A DNA stretch of 64,000 nt from Halobacillus litoralis (GTDB lineage: Bacteria; Bacillota; Bacilli; Bacillales; Halobacillaceae): assembly GCF_020524025.1 (NCBI RefSeq), contig NZ_JAIVKN010000001.1:744001-808000 (forward strand), in the 5' to 3' direction. Within the stretch, counting starts at the first letter, position 1. Each line of letters opens with the position of its first letter. This document shows positions 21,306-31,655 of the stretch, piece by piece. The translations under genes were made by a program, and so were the position numbers. The notes beneath the pieces were generated by a model. That model saw nothing but the letters and a program-made list of their open reading frames with translations. It was not told the DNA's origin and ran no database searches.

Positions 21306-22511
21306 ATGTTAAAAGGGAAAAAGATCGTATTAGGTGTATCAGGCGGAATTGCCGCTTATAAAGCAGCAGCTTTAACGAGTAAGCTTGTTCAGGCGGGGGC
21401 TTTTGTGAAAGTAATTATGACAGAAAGTGCCCGTCAATTCGTCGCTCCCACGACTTTCCAGGCTTTATCCAGACAACCCGTGTATACAGATACATTTGAT
21501 GAACAGGATGCATCTCAAATTCAGCATATTGATGTTGCCGACTGGGCTGATTTATTTCTGATTGCTCCTGCAACGGCCAATACAATTGGGAAACTTGCAG
21601 GCGGCCTGGCAGATGATATGTTATCAACGACATTATTAGCTACAGAAGCACCTGTTTATATTGCACCGGCTATGAATGTTCATATGTACAGTCATCCGGC
21701 TGTTATGAATAATATGAAAAAGCTTGACGGGTGGGGCTTTCGGTTTATTGAACCCGGAGAGGGTTATTTAGCTTGTGGATATGTAGGTAAAGGTCGTTTG
21801 GAAGAACCGGAAAGTATCGTACGTGTCCTTGAAAACGAGGGACGGAAGCATAAAATACTTACAGGTAAAAAGGTCTTAATTACCGCTGGTCCTACACGCG
21901 AAAAAATTGACCCTGTCCGCTATTTTACCAACCCTTCGACAGGGAAGATGGGCTTTGCTCTTGCCAGACAGGCTTCTTTATTAGGGGCAGATGTAACACT
22001 CATATCCGGACCGGTTTCCTTGGACACACCTAAAGGCGTCCGGCGGATAGATATCACAACTGCAGAAGAAATGTATGAGGAAGTCCTTCGTTATTACCCG
22101 GAAAGTGACCTCGTCATCAAGTCAGCCGCTGTTGCCGACTATCGTCCCAAACAGACCTATGATCATAAAATGAAAAAATCATCCGGGGATTATTCCGTAG
22201 AAATGGAACGAACAAAGGACATATTAAAAGCTTTAGGGGAACAGAAAGAACACCAATATCTGATCGGTTTTGCTGCAGAAACGAATGATCCGGAGCGGTA
22301 CGGAAGACAAAAGCTCGAGAAGAAAAATCTGGATGCCATTGTCATTAACAACGTAGCAGAGGAAGGGTCAGGTTTTGGCACAGATACGAATGCCTCTCTT
22401 TTTATTACTAAAAAGGGAACAGAAAAGACTTACCCTTTGATGACAAAGGATGAGCTGGCCCAAAACATTCTTTCAAGTGCTGCAAACGAGCTGGAGAGTG
22501 GAACACAGTGA
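21306..22511 (+). CDS. coaBC: Bifunctional phosphopantothenoylcysteine decarboxylase / phosphopantothenate-cysteine ligase
   Basis: Carries out two consecutive steps of coenzyme A synthesis. The N-terminal flavin-dependent CoaC domain has GVSGGIAAYKA near residue 9, PAMNVHMYSHPAV near 118 and the active-site cysteine in LACGYVGKGRLEEP near 158. The CoaB ligase domain starts near residue 187 with KKVLITAGPTREKIDPVR. The 401 residues match the family. ATG 21306 follows AAAGGGG; the stop overlaps the GTG start of priA. Confidence 0.96.
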   Translation: MLKGKKIVLGVSGGIAAYKAAALTSKLVQAGAFVKVIMTESARQFVAPTTFQALSRQPVYTDTFDEQDASQIQHIDVADWADLFLIAPATANTIGKLAGGLADDMLSTTLLATEAPVYIAPAMNVHMYSHPAVMNNMKKLDGWGFRFIEPGEGYLACGYVGKGRLEEPESIVRVLENEGRKHKILTGKKVLITAGPTREKIDPVRYFTNPSTGKMGFALARQASLLGADVTLISGPVSLDTPKGVRRIDITTAEEMYEEVLRYYPESDLVIKSAAVADYRPKQTYDHKMKKSSGDYSVEMERTKDILKALGEQKEHQYLIGFAAETNDPERYGRQKLEKKNLDAIVINNVAEEGSGFGTDTNASLFITKKGTEKTYPLMTKDELAQNILSSAANELESGTQ

Positions 22512-24916
22512 TTGCCAATGTCATCGTAGATGTACCATCGCAAAATACGAATCGTCCTTTCGACTATAAAATCCCTGAACAGTTTGAAGGTATCGTGCAG
22601 CCTGGGGTCCGGGTCATTGTACCCTTTGGACCAAGGAAAATTCTCGGGTACGTCATTTCCTTATCTGAAACAAGTTCCTTTTCTTCAGTGAAAAAGATCA
22701 CCGATGTCCTTGATGTCATTCCAACTCTGACAGAAGAACTTCTTGATTTAGGGAAATGGCTTTCTAGAAATACCTTAAGCTACTACATTTCCTGCCTGCA
22801 GGTCATGCTTCCTCAGGTTATGAAGGCGAAGTACCGGAAAGAACTTTGGAAATTGACAGAAGAGCCGTTGGATTCAGACCTGCAACGGGTATTTGATGGC
22901 CGTGCCGTCGTTGATTTTGAAGAGTTTGAAAAGTCGGGCATCAGCTACCATCTTCTCCGCAGACATATGCATGAAGGAGAAGTCGATGTCCATTATGAAG
23001 TGAAAAGCCGTGAAACGAAGAAAGTAACAACAATGGTAGAGCCTTTAGTAAATGAAATTGAAATGGAAGAGAAGCTTGTGGACCTGTCTTCCCAGGCGAA
23101 AAAGCAGCGGATGATTATGGAATACTTCGTGGATAACCCTGAGCCGATAGAAAAGAAACAATTATTGGCTAAGCTTTCGACAACGTCAGCGTCTTTAAAA
23201 CCCCTCGTTGACCAAAAAATACTCCGGATGTTTAAACAGGAAATTTTCCGTGATCCCTATGGCAATAGAGAGTTTGAGCGCACACAGCCTTTCCCGCTGA
23301 CAGAAGAGCAGGAAACAGCGATTAAACCGATCCTGAATTGTATCGAAAATGATGTCCATGAAGTTTTCCTTCTGCATGGGGTAACCGGGAGCGGGAAAAC
23401 AGAAGTCTATCTCCAATCCATTCAGGAAGTCATCGATAAAGGAGAAGAAGCAATCATGCTTGTTCCTGAAATCGCTTTGACACCTCAGATGGTGGAGAGG
23501 TTTAAAGGCCGGTTTGGTTCCAAGGTGGCCGTTCTGCACAGTGCATTGTCTGCTGGAGAGAAATATGATGAGTGGCGCAAGATTCAAAGGAAAGAGGTGC
23601 AGGTCGTCGTGGGTGCGCGTTCGGCGATTTTTGCTCCCTTTACCAATATCGGTTTAATCATCATTGATGAAGAGCATGAAACCAGCTATAAACAGGAAGA
23701 CCGTACACGTTATCATGCCAGAGACGTAGCTGTTGAACGCGCTAAAACTCACAGCTGTGCGGTTGTTTTAGGTAGTGCTACTCCTGCGCTGGAGAGCTAT
23801 GCGAGAGCCGTCAAAGGCAATTACAAACTTTTGACTATGAGTAAGCGGATGAATGAATCGGTCATGCCTGAGGTGGAGCTTGTTGATATGCGTGATGAAC
23901 TGCATAATGGCAATCGATCGATGTTTTCGCTTACGCTTAAAGAAAAGATTGAAGAGCGCCTTGCCAGAAATGAACAGGTTGTCCTCTTCTTAAATCGAAG
24001 AGGGTATTCCACCTTTGTCATGTGCCGTGATTGTGGTCATGTTAGTGAATGTCCGCATTGTGATATCGCCTTAACGTATCACAAAAGGCAGAATCGCCTG
24101 AAGTGTCACTACTGTTCACACGAAGAACCGATGCCTGAAGAGTGTCCGGAATGTGAGAGTAAAACGATCCGATACTTTGGTACTGGGACACAAAAAGTAG
24201 AAGAAGCTCTTCAAGAACTCATTCCTGAAGCCCGTGTCATTCGTATGGATGTCGATACGACAAGGAAAAAAGGGGCTCACGAGCGTCTGTTGGGCCAATT
24301 TGGCGAAGGGAAAGCAGACATTCTGCTTGGAACACAGATGATTGCTAAAGGACTGGATTTTGGAAATGTCACCCTCGTTGGTGTGCTTGCAGCTGATTCT
24401 CTTTTAAACCTCCCCGATTTCCGGGCTTCAGAAAAGACGTTCCAGCTTCTTACTCAGGTAAGTGGCCGGGCGGGCAGGCATGAGAAGGCTGGGGAAGTTG
24501 TTGTACAGACGTATACCCCGGAGCACTATAGTATTGAACTGGCCAGCCAATATGATTATGAACAGTTCTTTCATGAAGAAATGAAGTTGAGAAAAGCATT
24601 CCGTTATCCTCCCTACTTCTTTTTAACATTGTTTACTGTATCGCATCCTAATCAGTTGAAAGTGCAGGAAGTTACCCAGAAGATTACGATGTTTATGGAA
24701 CAGAAGCTGTCCGATCAGTCTTATGTTTTAGGCCCGACGCCTTCAGCTCTGACTCGGATCAATAATAGATATCGCTATCAATGCATGGTAAAATACAAGA
24801 AGGAACCTGAGCAGCGAAAATTCGTTGAACGGATATTGCATTACTATGAAGATGAAATGAAACAAGAGAATGGATTACAGATTACGGTGGACTTTCAGCC
24901 GTATCAGTTGATGTAG
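22508..24916 (+). CDS. priA: Primosomal replication restart helicase PriA
   Basis: Recognises stalled forks and reloads the replicative helicase. The 802 residues include the N-terminal 3'-DNA-binding domain, the Walker A motif [12 protein letters not shown] near residue 291, [10 protein letters not shown] near 386 and a zinc-binding insert with paired cysteines ([21 protein letters not shown]) near 505-550, then helicase domain 2 ([18 protein letters not shown]). The start is GTG 22508 overlapping the coaBC stop as GTGA. In B. subtilis def lies between priA and fmt; here only 16 bp separate them. Confidence 0.96.
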   Translation: MIANVIVDVPSQNTNRPFDYKIPEQFEGIVQPGVRVIVPFGPRKILGYVISLSETSSFSSVKKITDVLDVIPTLTEELLDLGKWLSRNTLSYYISCLQVMLPQVMKAKYRKELWKLTEEPLDSDLQRVFDGRAVVDFEEFEKSGISYHLLRRHMHEGEVDVHYEVKSRETKKVTTMVEPLVNEIEMEEKLVDLSSQAKKQRMIMEYFVDNPEPIEKKQLLAKLSTTSASLKPLVDQKILRMFKQEIFRDPYGNREFERTQPFPLTEEQETAIKPILNCIENDVHEVFLLHGVTGSGKTEVYLQSIQEVIDKGEEAIMLVPEIALTPQMVERFKGRFGSKVAVLHSALSAGEKYDEWRKIQRKEVQVVVGARSAIFAPFTNIGLIIIDEEHETSYKQEDRTRYHARDVAVERAKTHSCAVVLGSATPALESYARAVKGNYKLLTMSKRMNESVMPEVELVDMRDELHNGNRSMFSLTLKEKIEERLARNEQVVLFLNRRGYSTFVMCRDCGHVSECPHCDIALTYHKRQNRLKCHYCSHEEPMPEECPECESKTIRYFGTGTQKVEEALQELIPEARVIRMDVDTTRKKGAHERLLGQFGEGKADILLGTQMIAKGLDFGNVTLVGVLAADSLLNLPDFRASEKTFQLLTQVSGRAGRHEKAGEVVVQTYTPEHYSIELASQYDYEQFFHEEMKLRKAFRYPPYFFLTLFTVSHPNQLKVQEVTQKITMFMEQKLSDQSYVLGPTPSALTRINNRYRYQCMVKYKKEPEQRKFVERILHYYEDEMKQENGLQITVDFQPYQLM

Positions 24917-24932
24917 GAAGGAGCAGTTAGTC

Positions 24933-25880
24933 ATGACACGTATCGCATTTATGGGAACACCTGATTTTGCCGTACCCGTACTCGACCGTATTATCGAAGA
25001 AGGGTATGAGGTCGTTCTCGTTATTACACAGCCGGATCGACCAAAAGGAAGGAAAAAGGTGATGACCCCGCCGCCGGTAAAAGTAGCGGCTGAAAAACAC
25101 GGCATCCCTGTCTTTCAACCGGAAAAGATTAAAGATGAATATAAAGAGGTTCTTGCTTATGATCCTGATTTGATCGTAACGGCTGCTTTTGGCCAGATTC
25201 TTCCTGAAGCACTTTTGAAAGAACCGAAGCATGGCTGCATTAATGTCCATGCCTCACTTCTGCCTGAATTCCGCGGGGGTGCACCGATTCATTACAGCAT
25301 CCTGGAAGGAAAGAAAGAAACAGGCGTGACGATTATGTATATGGTTAAAAAACTGGATGCTGGAGATATGCTTGCAAAAGTTACTGTACCAATTGACGAC
25401 GAGGATCATGTGGGCACCCTTCATGATAAACTATCGGAAGCTGGAGCGGACTTGCTGGCAGAAACGCTTCCAGATTTATTAGCCGGTCGTATAGAGCCTG
25501 AAAAACAGGATGAGACCAAAGTTACATTTGCTTCCAATATTAAGAGGGAACAGGAATTGATTGACTGGTCTCAGGATCAGCAGACCGTCTATAACCATGT
25601 GCGCGGACTTCACCCTTGGCCGGTGGCCTACACGTATTGGAACGGAAAACCAATGAAAATATGGTGGGCTGAAAAAACGGCCGGTTCTTATAAAGATCTT
25701 CCGGGCGTCGTTTCAGAAATTACAGAAGATGGATTCATTGTTGCTACAGGCGGTGAAAAGGGATTAAAAATCGTATCTCTCCAGCCATCGGGTAAAAAGA
25801 AAATGGATGGCCAGGCGTTTATCAACGGGGCTGGACAATCCTTGAAAGTAGGAGATCGTCTGGGGGAGAAGCATGAGTAA
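24933..25880 (+). CDS. fmt: Methionyl-tRNA formyltransferase
   Basis: Adds a formyl group to initiator Met-tRNA using 10-formyl-tetrahydrofolate. The N-terminal Rossmann domain begins [12 protein letters not shown]. The catalytic region [18 protein letters not shown] (Asn-His-Asp set completed by LDAGDML) lies near residues 107-150, and the C-terminal OB-type domain follows from about 205. The 315 residues match the family. The partner deformylase gene def is not adjacent. The end overlaps rsmB by 8 bp. Confidence 0.96.
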   Translation: MTRIAFMGTPDFAVPVLDRIIEEGYEVVLVITQPDRPKGRKKVMTPPPVKVAAEKHGIPVFQPEKIKDEYKEVLAYDPDLIVTAAFGQILPEALLKEPKHGCINVHASLLPEFRGGAPIHYSILEGKKETGVTIMYMVKKLDAGDMLAKVTVPIDDEDHVGTLHDKLSEAGADLLAETLPDLLAGRIEPEKQDETKVTFASNIKREQELIDWSQDQQTVYNHVRGLHPWPVAYTYWNGKPMKIWWAEKTAGSYKDLPGVVSEITEDGFIVATGGEKGLKIVSLQPSGKKKMDGQAFINGAGQSLKVGDRLGEKHE

Positions 25881-27219
25881 GTATGCATTAAGAGAAACGG
25901 CCCTTCACCTATTGACACGCATCGGAGAACAGGGAGGGTTCAGCCACGTCCTGCTGAATCGTGAAATTACTAAACAAAACTTTTCCCGGCAGGATGGTGG
26001 ACTCCTTACAGAAATCGTTTATGGCACACTTCAGCGCAGAGACCTGATTGATTATTCCATTCAGCCATATACAGCAAAACAAAAAAAGATGAAACCATGG
26101 GTTCGCTGGCTTCTTTATATGTCCGTTTATCAAATGGTCTTTCTTGAACGTGTTCCTGATCACGCTATTATTCACGAAGCGGTGGAGATTGCTAAAAAAC
26201 GGGGGCATAAAGGAATTGCCTCCTTCACTAACGGCGTTTTACGTAATGTTCAAAGAAAAGGTGTGCAGGATGTAAACAATATAGAAGATCCAGTTAAACG
26301 GCTGGCGGTTGAAACGAGTCACCCGGATTGGCTTGTCAGACGATGGGTGGATCAGTATGGCTGGGATATTACACAAGCGATGTGTGAGGCGAATAATCAC
26401 CATCTGCCCATGTCTGTTCGAGTCCAGCCTCTGCGTATCAGCCGTCAGGAAGCTATGGAAAAACTTCAGAATGATGGATTCGAGCTTGAAGAAAGCCCAT
26501 TATCTCCCCAGGGTTTCCTTATAAGGTCCGGGGCTGTTTTGAAACATCCGTTATTTACCGAGGGATATCTGACTGTTCAGGATCAAAGTTCTATGCTCGT
26601 AGCTGAAATGATGGATTTATCAGAAGGTATGACAGTCCTGGATGCGTGTAGTGCTCCTGGAGGAAAAACCACACATATCGCTGAAAAAATGTCCGACCGC
26701 GGTGAAATTACTGCGTATGACCTTCATGAGAAAAAGGCAAAGCTTGTAAATGAAAAAGCAGAAAAGCTCAAGCTTACGTCGATAACGGCCGGTCAGGCAG
26801 ATTCAAGGACCATCAGCAGTCTTCATAAACAGGAAACATTTGACCGGATTCTTCTCGATGCTCCGTGTTCTGGTCTTGGAGTATTGCGTGGCAAGCCGGA
26901 TATTAAATATCATAAAAAAGAAGAAGACATTTTTAATTTAAGAAACATTCAAGATGACCTGCTTGAAGAAGTATCAGCTCTTTTAAAACCTGGCGGGAAA
27001 CTAATATACAGCACATGTACAGTAGATCGTCATGAAAATGAAGAAGCTGTGCGTCATTTCTTGAGCAATCATCCCGAATTTAAACTCGATCCATCGTTTA
27101 AAGAAGAGCTTCCATCCTCCATGCAGGAACCTCTGGGCTTATCCGAGTACGGACTGCAGTTATTTCCGCAGGAGTGGGATACAGATGGATTCTTTTTGAC
27201 ACGATTAGTGAAGCAGTAG
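25873..27219 (+). CDS. rsmB: 16S rRNA m5C967 methyltransferase
   Basis: SAM-dependent methylase of cytosine 967 in 16S rRNA (Sun/RsmB family). The N-terminal NusB-like RNA-binding domain covers about residues 1-140. The Rossmann domain has [17 protein letters not shown] near 255, [17 protein letters not shown] near 324 and the catalytic cysteine in [12 protein letters not shown] near 377. The 448 residues match the family. Translation begins at ATG 25873 inside the end of fmt. In B. subtilis rlmN follows; here a 70-bp gap with a hairpin leads directly to prpC. Confidence 0.95.
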   Translation: MSKYALRETALHLLTRIGEQGGFSHVLLNREITKQNFSRQDGGLLTEIVYGTLQRRDLIDYSIQPYTAKQKKMKPWVRWLLYMSVYQMVFLERVPDHAIIHEAVEIAKKRGHKGIASFTNGVLRNVQRKGVQDVNNIEDPVKRLAVETSHPDWLVRRWVDQYGWDITQAMCEANNHHLPMSVRVQPLRISRQEAMEKLQNDGFELEESPLSPQGFLIRSGAVLKHPLFTEGYLTVQDQSSMLVAEMMDLSEGMTVLDACSAPGGKTTHIAEKMSDRGEITAYDLHEKKAKLVNEKAEKLKLTSITAGQADSRTISSLHKQETFDRILLDAPCSGLGVLRGKPDIKYHKKEEDIFNLRNIQDDLLEEVSALLKPGGKLIYSTCTVDRHENEEAVRHFLSNHPEFKLDPSFKEELPSSMQEPLGLSEYGLQLFPQEWDTDGFFLTRLVKQ

Positions 27220-27230
27220 GTTCAATCATA

Positions 27231-27264
27231 GAGGCGCCCGTTCGATGACATCGAGCGGAGCCTC
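27231..27264. other. Hairpin between rsmB and prpC
   Basis: A near-perfect stem of about 15 bp (GAGGC...GCCTC outside, CCGTTCGAT paired with ATCGAGCGG inside) closes on a three-base loop. There is no T run, so it looks unlike a terminator. It lies exactly where rlmN sits in B. subtilis, 25 bp before the prpC start. Confidence 0.7.
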
Positions 27265-27289
27265 CAATTGACTAAAGGCAGGTGAGTCC

Positions 27290-28051
27290 ATGATAGGGTA
27301 TTATCTTACAGATCAGGGAAAAGTTCGAAGCCACAACGAAGATGCAGGCGGTGTCTTCCGTAACGAAGCCGGTCAGATACTGGCTGTTGTGGCAGATGGT
27401 ATGGGTGGTCATCAAGCAGGGGATGTGGCCAGTCAGATGGCAACGTCCCACTTACATAATAAATGGCAGCAGATGGACCAGCTAACCACCCCGGAAGATG
27501 CTGAAAATTGGATCAGAGAAGCTGTGCGTGCAGCAAATAATGAAATTAAAGCGTATGCTAATGAGCATGAGGAATGCGCAGGCATGGGAACGACAATTGT
27601 TGCAGCTGTCTGTACGGAACAATTCACATCCATCGGACACATCGGGGACAGCCGATGTTACTTTGCTAACACTTATGGGTTTAAACCCGTGACTGAAGAC
27701 CATTCTTTAGTGAACGAGCTCGTCAGATCTGGTCAGATAACAGAAGAAGAAGCAGAACAGCACCCCAGGAGAAATGTTCTTTTAAAGGCATTAGGCACAG
27801 AATTTGACTTGACCGCGGATGTCGTAACAATGGAATTTGAGCCAGATGACCGTCTTCTCTTATGTACAGATGGTTTAACGAATAAAGTAAGCGACGAAGA
27901 GCTTAGTGAAATTAAATATTATGAGGGAGAATGGGAATCGTTTACTGAAAAACTCATTCACCTTGCAAATGAGCGCGGGGGAGAAGACAACATTACGCTT
28001 GCCGTTGTTCATTATGAGAAGCCTTTACATGAGAAAGAAGGTGTAGATTAA
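27290..28051 (+). CDS. prpC: PP2C-type serine/threonine phosphatase
   Basis: Metal-dependent phosphatase that reverses the action of PrkC, encoded next door, in the cytoplasm. The 253 residues show the PP2C motifs: GKVRSHNEDA near residue 9, VADGMGGHQAGD near 33, HIGDSRCYF near 116, CTDGLTN near 191 and GGEDNITL near 229, which supply the metal-binding aspartates. ATG 27290 follows a GGTGAG ribosome site. Its last base is shared with the prkC start codon, so the pair is translationally coupled. Confidence 0.96.
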   Translation: MIGYYLTDQGKVRSHNEDAGGVFRNEAGQILAVVADGMGGHQAGDVASQMATSHLHNKWQQMDQLTTPEDAENWIREAVRAANNEIKAYANEHEECAGMGTTIVAAVCTEQFTSIGHIGDSRCYFANTYGFKPVTEDHSLVNELVRSGQITEEEAEQHPRRNVLLKALGTEFDLTADVVTMEFEPDDRLLLCTDGLTNKVSDEELSEIKYYEGEWESFTEKLIHLANERGGEDNITLAVVHYEKPLHEKEGVD

Positions 28052-30027
28052 TGCTCAATGACCGTCTCCTTAATGACCGTTATCGCGTACAAGAGATGAT
28101 CGGTGGTGGCGGCATGGCAAACGTATACGTTGCTTATGATACGATATTGGATCGTGATGTTGCCATCAAGGTCTTAAGACTTGAACATGGAAATGACGAG
28201 GAGTTCATTGCTCGTTTCCATAGGGAGGCGCAGTCTGCCACCAGCCTTTCCCACCCAAACATCGTCAATATTTATGATGTTGGAGAAGAAGATGATTTAT
28301 ATTATATGGTGATGGAATACGTCCATGGGATGACATTGAAGCAGTACATTCAACAGCACAGCCCCGTGGATGTTTCAGAGGCTGTCGACATTATGCGTCA
28401 GGTTACTTCAGCGATTGCTCATGCCCATGACAATGAAATTGTGCATAGAGATATCAAGCCGCAAAATATCCTCATCGATCACTATGGACATGTAAAAGTG
28501 ACAGACTTTGGGATTGCAATGGCTTTAAGTGCCACGGCATTAACCCAGACCAATTCGGTTTTAGGATCGGTCCATTACCTTTCCCCTGAACAAGCACGCG
28601 GGGGAATGGCTACAAAAAAATCAGACGTGTATTCTCTTGGTATTGTCTTTTTCGAGCTCCTTACAGGGAGGCTTCCTTTCTCGGGAGAATCACCTGTCTC
28701 GATTGCGTTAAAACACTTACAACATGAAACACCCTCTTTGAAACGGTGGTCTCCGGACCTCCCTCAGAGTGTTGAAAATGTGGTGTTAAAGTCTACAGCC
28801 AAAGATCCCTTTCATCGATACCCTTCCGTTTTTGATATGGAACAGGATATAGAAACATCTTTGGAGCCTTACCGGATGGACGAAGCACCATTTCAACTGC
28901 CTGAAGACAATGATGAAGATAAAACAAAAGCCATTCCTGTGATTACAAATGAAGTCTACGGGGAAGTTACGGAAGAAAATACAATTATTCATACAGGTGA
29001 CCATAAGACGTTTACTCAACCAAACACACAGTCACAACCTAAAAAAGAAGAAACGCCGGTTAAAAAGAAAAAGAAGGTCTGGCCCTGGATTCTATCTTTT
29101 CTTGTCCTCCTCCTTGTGGGGGGAGGCATAGCGCTCTTTACCATTCCTGGAATCATTCAACCGGCCGATGTGGATATCCCACGTGATATCCCTGGTATGG
29201 AATACGAAGAAGCGTATAGTGAATTAAGTGACTTAAATTTAAATGTGAAGCGGGAACCGCAGTATTCAGACGAAGTGGATGAGGGACTGGTTATCGGAAC
29301 AGATCCTGAGCCGGGCATGACGGTAAAAGAAGAATCGACTGTTACCATTTTTACAAGCCAGGGGAAAGAAACAGAAGAGTTTGCGGATTATCTTGGCCAG
29401 GATTATGAACAGGTAGAGGAAGAGTTGGAGAACAAAGGGTATACAAAGATTGAGCGTATTCCTGTCTCAAGCGACAGACCTGCGGGAGAAATTGTCGCTC
29501 AGCTGTCCCCCACACCTGGAACGGATGTGGTTCCAGAAGAGGAGCAAGTTATTTTCCGGGTAAGTACAGGTCCACCGACGATCAGCCTAGCCCGTTTAGA
29601 TCGGATGACGTTAGATCGGGCAAGCCGTTATCTTGAAGACAGAAACTTAAATATGGAACAGACAGAAAAATTCTCTGATTCGGTACCTCAAGGAGAAGTA
29701 ATCAGTCAGGATCCAGAAGCATTTACGGAGGTCAAGGAAGGATCGACCGTTACGATTACAGTTTCCAAAGGACCGAAAGCGAAGCCGCCTAGAGAAGAAA
29801 CGCTGTCCATTGAAGTTCCTTTTGACGAAGAAGCGGAATCGGCAGAACAGCAGGTGCTCATTTATGTGGATGATTACAACAATGATATGGAAACACCGGT
29901 CGTAGAAGAAACGATTACAGAAACGACGACGTTCCCCGTTCCAGTGACCATCGAAGAAGGTGGAGAAGCAAGCTATAGAGTTCAGAGAGGTGACGAAGTA
30001 ATTGATGAAGGAAAGGTCCCTTATTAA
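28051..30027 (+). CDS. prkC: Serine/threonine kinase with PASTA repeats
   Basis: Membrane kinase that senses muropeptides; in B. subtilis it triggers spore germination. The kinase domain spans residues 1-270: glycine loop GGGGMANVY (18-26), Lys40 in VAIK, His-Arg-Asp at 132-134 and the Asp-Phe-Gly at 152. A Lys-rich juxtamembrane stretch precedes one membrane segment near 345-367. Three PASTA repeats follow outside the cell, then an Ig-like C-terminal domain. The 658 residues are close to the 648 of B. subtilis. It pairs with prpC. Confidence 0.97.
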   Translation: MLNDRLLNDRYRVQEMIGGGGMANVYVAYDTILDRDVAIKVLRLEHGNDEEFIARFHREAQSATSLSHPNIVNIYDVGEEDDLYYMVMEYVHGMTLKQYIQQHSPVDVSEAVDIMRQVTSAIAHAHDNEIVHRDIKPQNILIDHYGHVKVTDFGIAMALSATALTQTNSVLGSVHYLSPEQARGGMATKKSDVYSLGIVFFELLTGRLPFSGESPVSIALKHLQHETPSLKRWSPDLPQSVENVVLKSTAKDPFHRYPSVFDMEQDIETSLEPYRMDEAPFQLPEDNDEDKTKAIPVITNEVYGEVTEENTIIHTGDHKTFTQPNTQSQPKKEETPVKKKKKVWPWILSFLVLLLVGGGIALFTIPGIIQPADVDIPRDIPGMEYEEAYSELSDLNLNVKREPQYSDEVDEGLVIGTDPEPGMTVKEESTVTIFTSQGKETEEFADYLGQDYEQVEEELENKGYTKIERIPVSSDRPAGEIVAQLSPTPGTDVVPEEEQVIFRVSTGPPTISLARLDRMTLDRASRYLEDRNLNMEQTEKFSDSVPQGEVISQDPEAFTEVKEGSTVTITVSKGPKAKPPREETLSIEVPFDEEAESAEQQVLIYVDDYNNDMETPVVEETITETTTFPVPVTIEEGGEASYRVQRGDEVIDEGKVPY

Positions 30028-30039
30028 GAAGGTGAATGC

Positions 30040-30921
30040 ATGGCGTTAGGAAAGATAATCAAATCACTCAGCGGTTTTTACTATGTTTATTCCGATGGAG
30101 AAGTGTATCAGTGCAGAGGACGGGGCAACTTCCGTAAAAGGAAAATTTCTCCACTCGTCGGCGATCTTGTGGAATTTAAGGCCGACAACTTAGAAGAAGG
30201 GTATATTCTTTCGATTGAAGATCGGAAGAATGAACTCGTACGACCGCCGATCGCGAATGTTGATCAGGCATTAATTGTAACTTCGGCTGTCCATCCCGAC
30301 TTCAATGCCCTTTTGCTCGACCGTTTTTTAGTGCTTGTGGAAGAGAAGCGCATTGAGCCGTTTATTGTTATTTCTAAAATGGATCAAGTCGATGATGAGC
30401 GCAGGAAGGCGATGGAAGCTTACAAAGATCAATATGAAAAGATCGGCTATTCCGTAATTCTTTCCTCTGTGAACGATTCCGAATCCATGGACTTAATCCA
30501 GTCCCACTTAGCTGATCGAACGACTGTAATTGCCGGGCAATCCGGGGTTGGAAAGTCTTCCATGTTGAATTCTATAGACCCGCGTCTGTCTATTGATACT
30601 GATGAAATATCCGAAAGTCTGGGCCGCGGAAAACATACGACACGTCATGTCGAGCTATATGAAATTTCCGATGGACTTGTAGCAGATACACCCGGGTTCA
30701 GCTCTCTGGAATTTGGCGAATTGGAACAGGAGCAGCTTCCTGAATGCTTCCCGGAATTTGTAGAAGTCCAGAATGATTGCAAATTTAGAGGCTGCCTTCA
30801 CCATAAGGAACCTAAGTGTGCCGTTAAAAAAGCGGTGGAAGACGGAGAGATTGCTAAGAAGCGTTATGATCATTACTTACAGTTTCTGAATGAAATACAG
30901 ACTAGAAAGCCGAGGTATTAA
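30040..30921 (+). CDS. rsgA: Ribosome small-subunit biogenesis GTPase RsgA
   Basis: Circularly permuted GTPase that checks late 30S assembly. An N-terminal OB fold (about residues 1-65) is followed by the permuted GTPase: ISKMDQVD (G4) near 109, GQSGVGKSSMLN (G1) near 166 and DTPGFSSLE (G3) near 213. A C-terminal zinc knuckle has CKFRGCLHHKEPKC near 247-260. The 293 residues match B. subtilis CpgA (298). It starts 12 bp after prkC behind an AAGGTG ribosome site. Confidence 0.96.
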   Translation: MALGKIIKSLSGFYYVYSDGEVYQCRGRGNFRKRKISPLVGDLVEFKADNLEEGYILSIEDRKNELVRPPIANVDQALIVTSAVHPDFNALLLDRFLVLVEEKRIEPFIVISKMDQVDDERRKAMEAYKDQYEKIGYSVILSSVNDSESMDLIQSHLADRTTVIAGQSGVGKSSMLNSIDPRLSIDTDEISESLGRGKHTTRHVELYEISDGLVADTPGFSSLEFGELEQEQLPECFPEFVEVQNDCKFRGCLHHKEPKCAVKKAVEDGEIAKKRYDHYLQFLNEIQTRKPRY

Positions 30922-30923
30922 TT

Positions 30924-31574
30924 ATGGTTAAAATAGCTCCTTCCATTTTAGCCTCTGATTTTTCAAAATTAGGGGAAGAAATTAAAGATGTCGATAAAGG
31001 TGGAGCGGACTATATTCATGTAGACGTTATGGACGGACATTTCGTTCCTAACATCACAATTGGTCCGCTGATTGTGGATGCAGTTCGTCCTATAACGAGG
31101 CTGCCTCTTGATGTCCATCTTATGATTGAGAATCCGGATCAGTATATCGAAGCTTTTGCTGAAGCAGGGGCAGATATTATTACAGTCCACCAGGAAGCAT
31201 GTCCCCACCTGCATCGTACGCTTCAACTTATTAAGAGTCATGGTGTAAAGGCAGGAGTGGTCATTAATCCAGGTACACCACCTGAAATGATCCGCCCAAT
31301 TCTTAATGAAGTTGATCTCGTTCTACTAATGACAGTTAATCCAGGGTTCGGCGGGCAGTCCTTTATCTCTTCGGTTGTACCGAAAATCGAAAAAATTGCC
31401 CAATGGCGAAACGAAGAAAATCTGTCTTTCGAGATTGAAGTCGACGGCGGTGTCAATAAAGAAACTGCTTCTATTTGTACACAAGCTGGTGCCGATGTAC
31501 TGGTAGCAGGTAGTGCTGTCTTCAATAAGTCAGACCGGAAAGAAGCAATGGATGAGATTCGTGCCTCTTTGTAA
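30924..31574 (+). CDS. rpe: Ribulose-phosphate 3-epimerase
   Basis: Interconverts ribulose 5-phosphate and xylulose 5-phosphate in the pentose phosphate pathway. The 216-residue TIM barrel has KIAPSILASDF at the N-terminus, HVDVMDGHFVPNITIG near residue 32, HLMIENPDQY near 66, MTVNPGFGGQSF near 137 and EVDGGVN near 173, supplying the metal ligands and both catalytic aspartates. It lies 2 bp after rsgA. A terminator follows before thiN. Confidence 0.97.
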   Translation: MVKIAPSILASDFSKLGEEIKDVDKGGADYIHVDVMDGHFVPNITIGPLIVDAVRPITRLPLDVHLMIENPDQYIEAFAEAGADIITVHQEACPHLHRTLQLIKSHGVKAGVVINPGTPPEMIRPILNEVDLVLLMTVNPGFGGQSFISSVVPKIEKIAQWRNEENLSFEIEVDGGVNKETASICTQAGADVLVAGSAVFNKSDRKEAMDEIRASL

Positions 31575-31591
31575 GACAGGGAAACAAGAAC

Positions 31592-31635
31592 AAAAAGCTC
31601 AGAGGATGGTGACAGCCATGCACTCTGAGCTTTTT
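31592..31635 (+). terminator. Intrinsic terminator between rpe and thiN
   Basis: A 13-bp perfect stem (31592-31604 with 31623-31635) encloses a second small stem (ATGG with CCAT). The 3' arm ends in TTTTT, giving a strong terminator that separates the prpC-prkC-rsgA-rpe unit from thiN. Confidence 0.9.
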
Positions 31636-31655
31636 CTTTAGAAAGGATGATAGCC

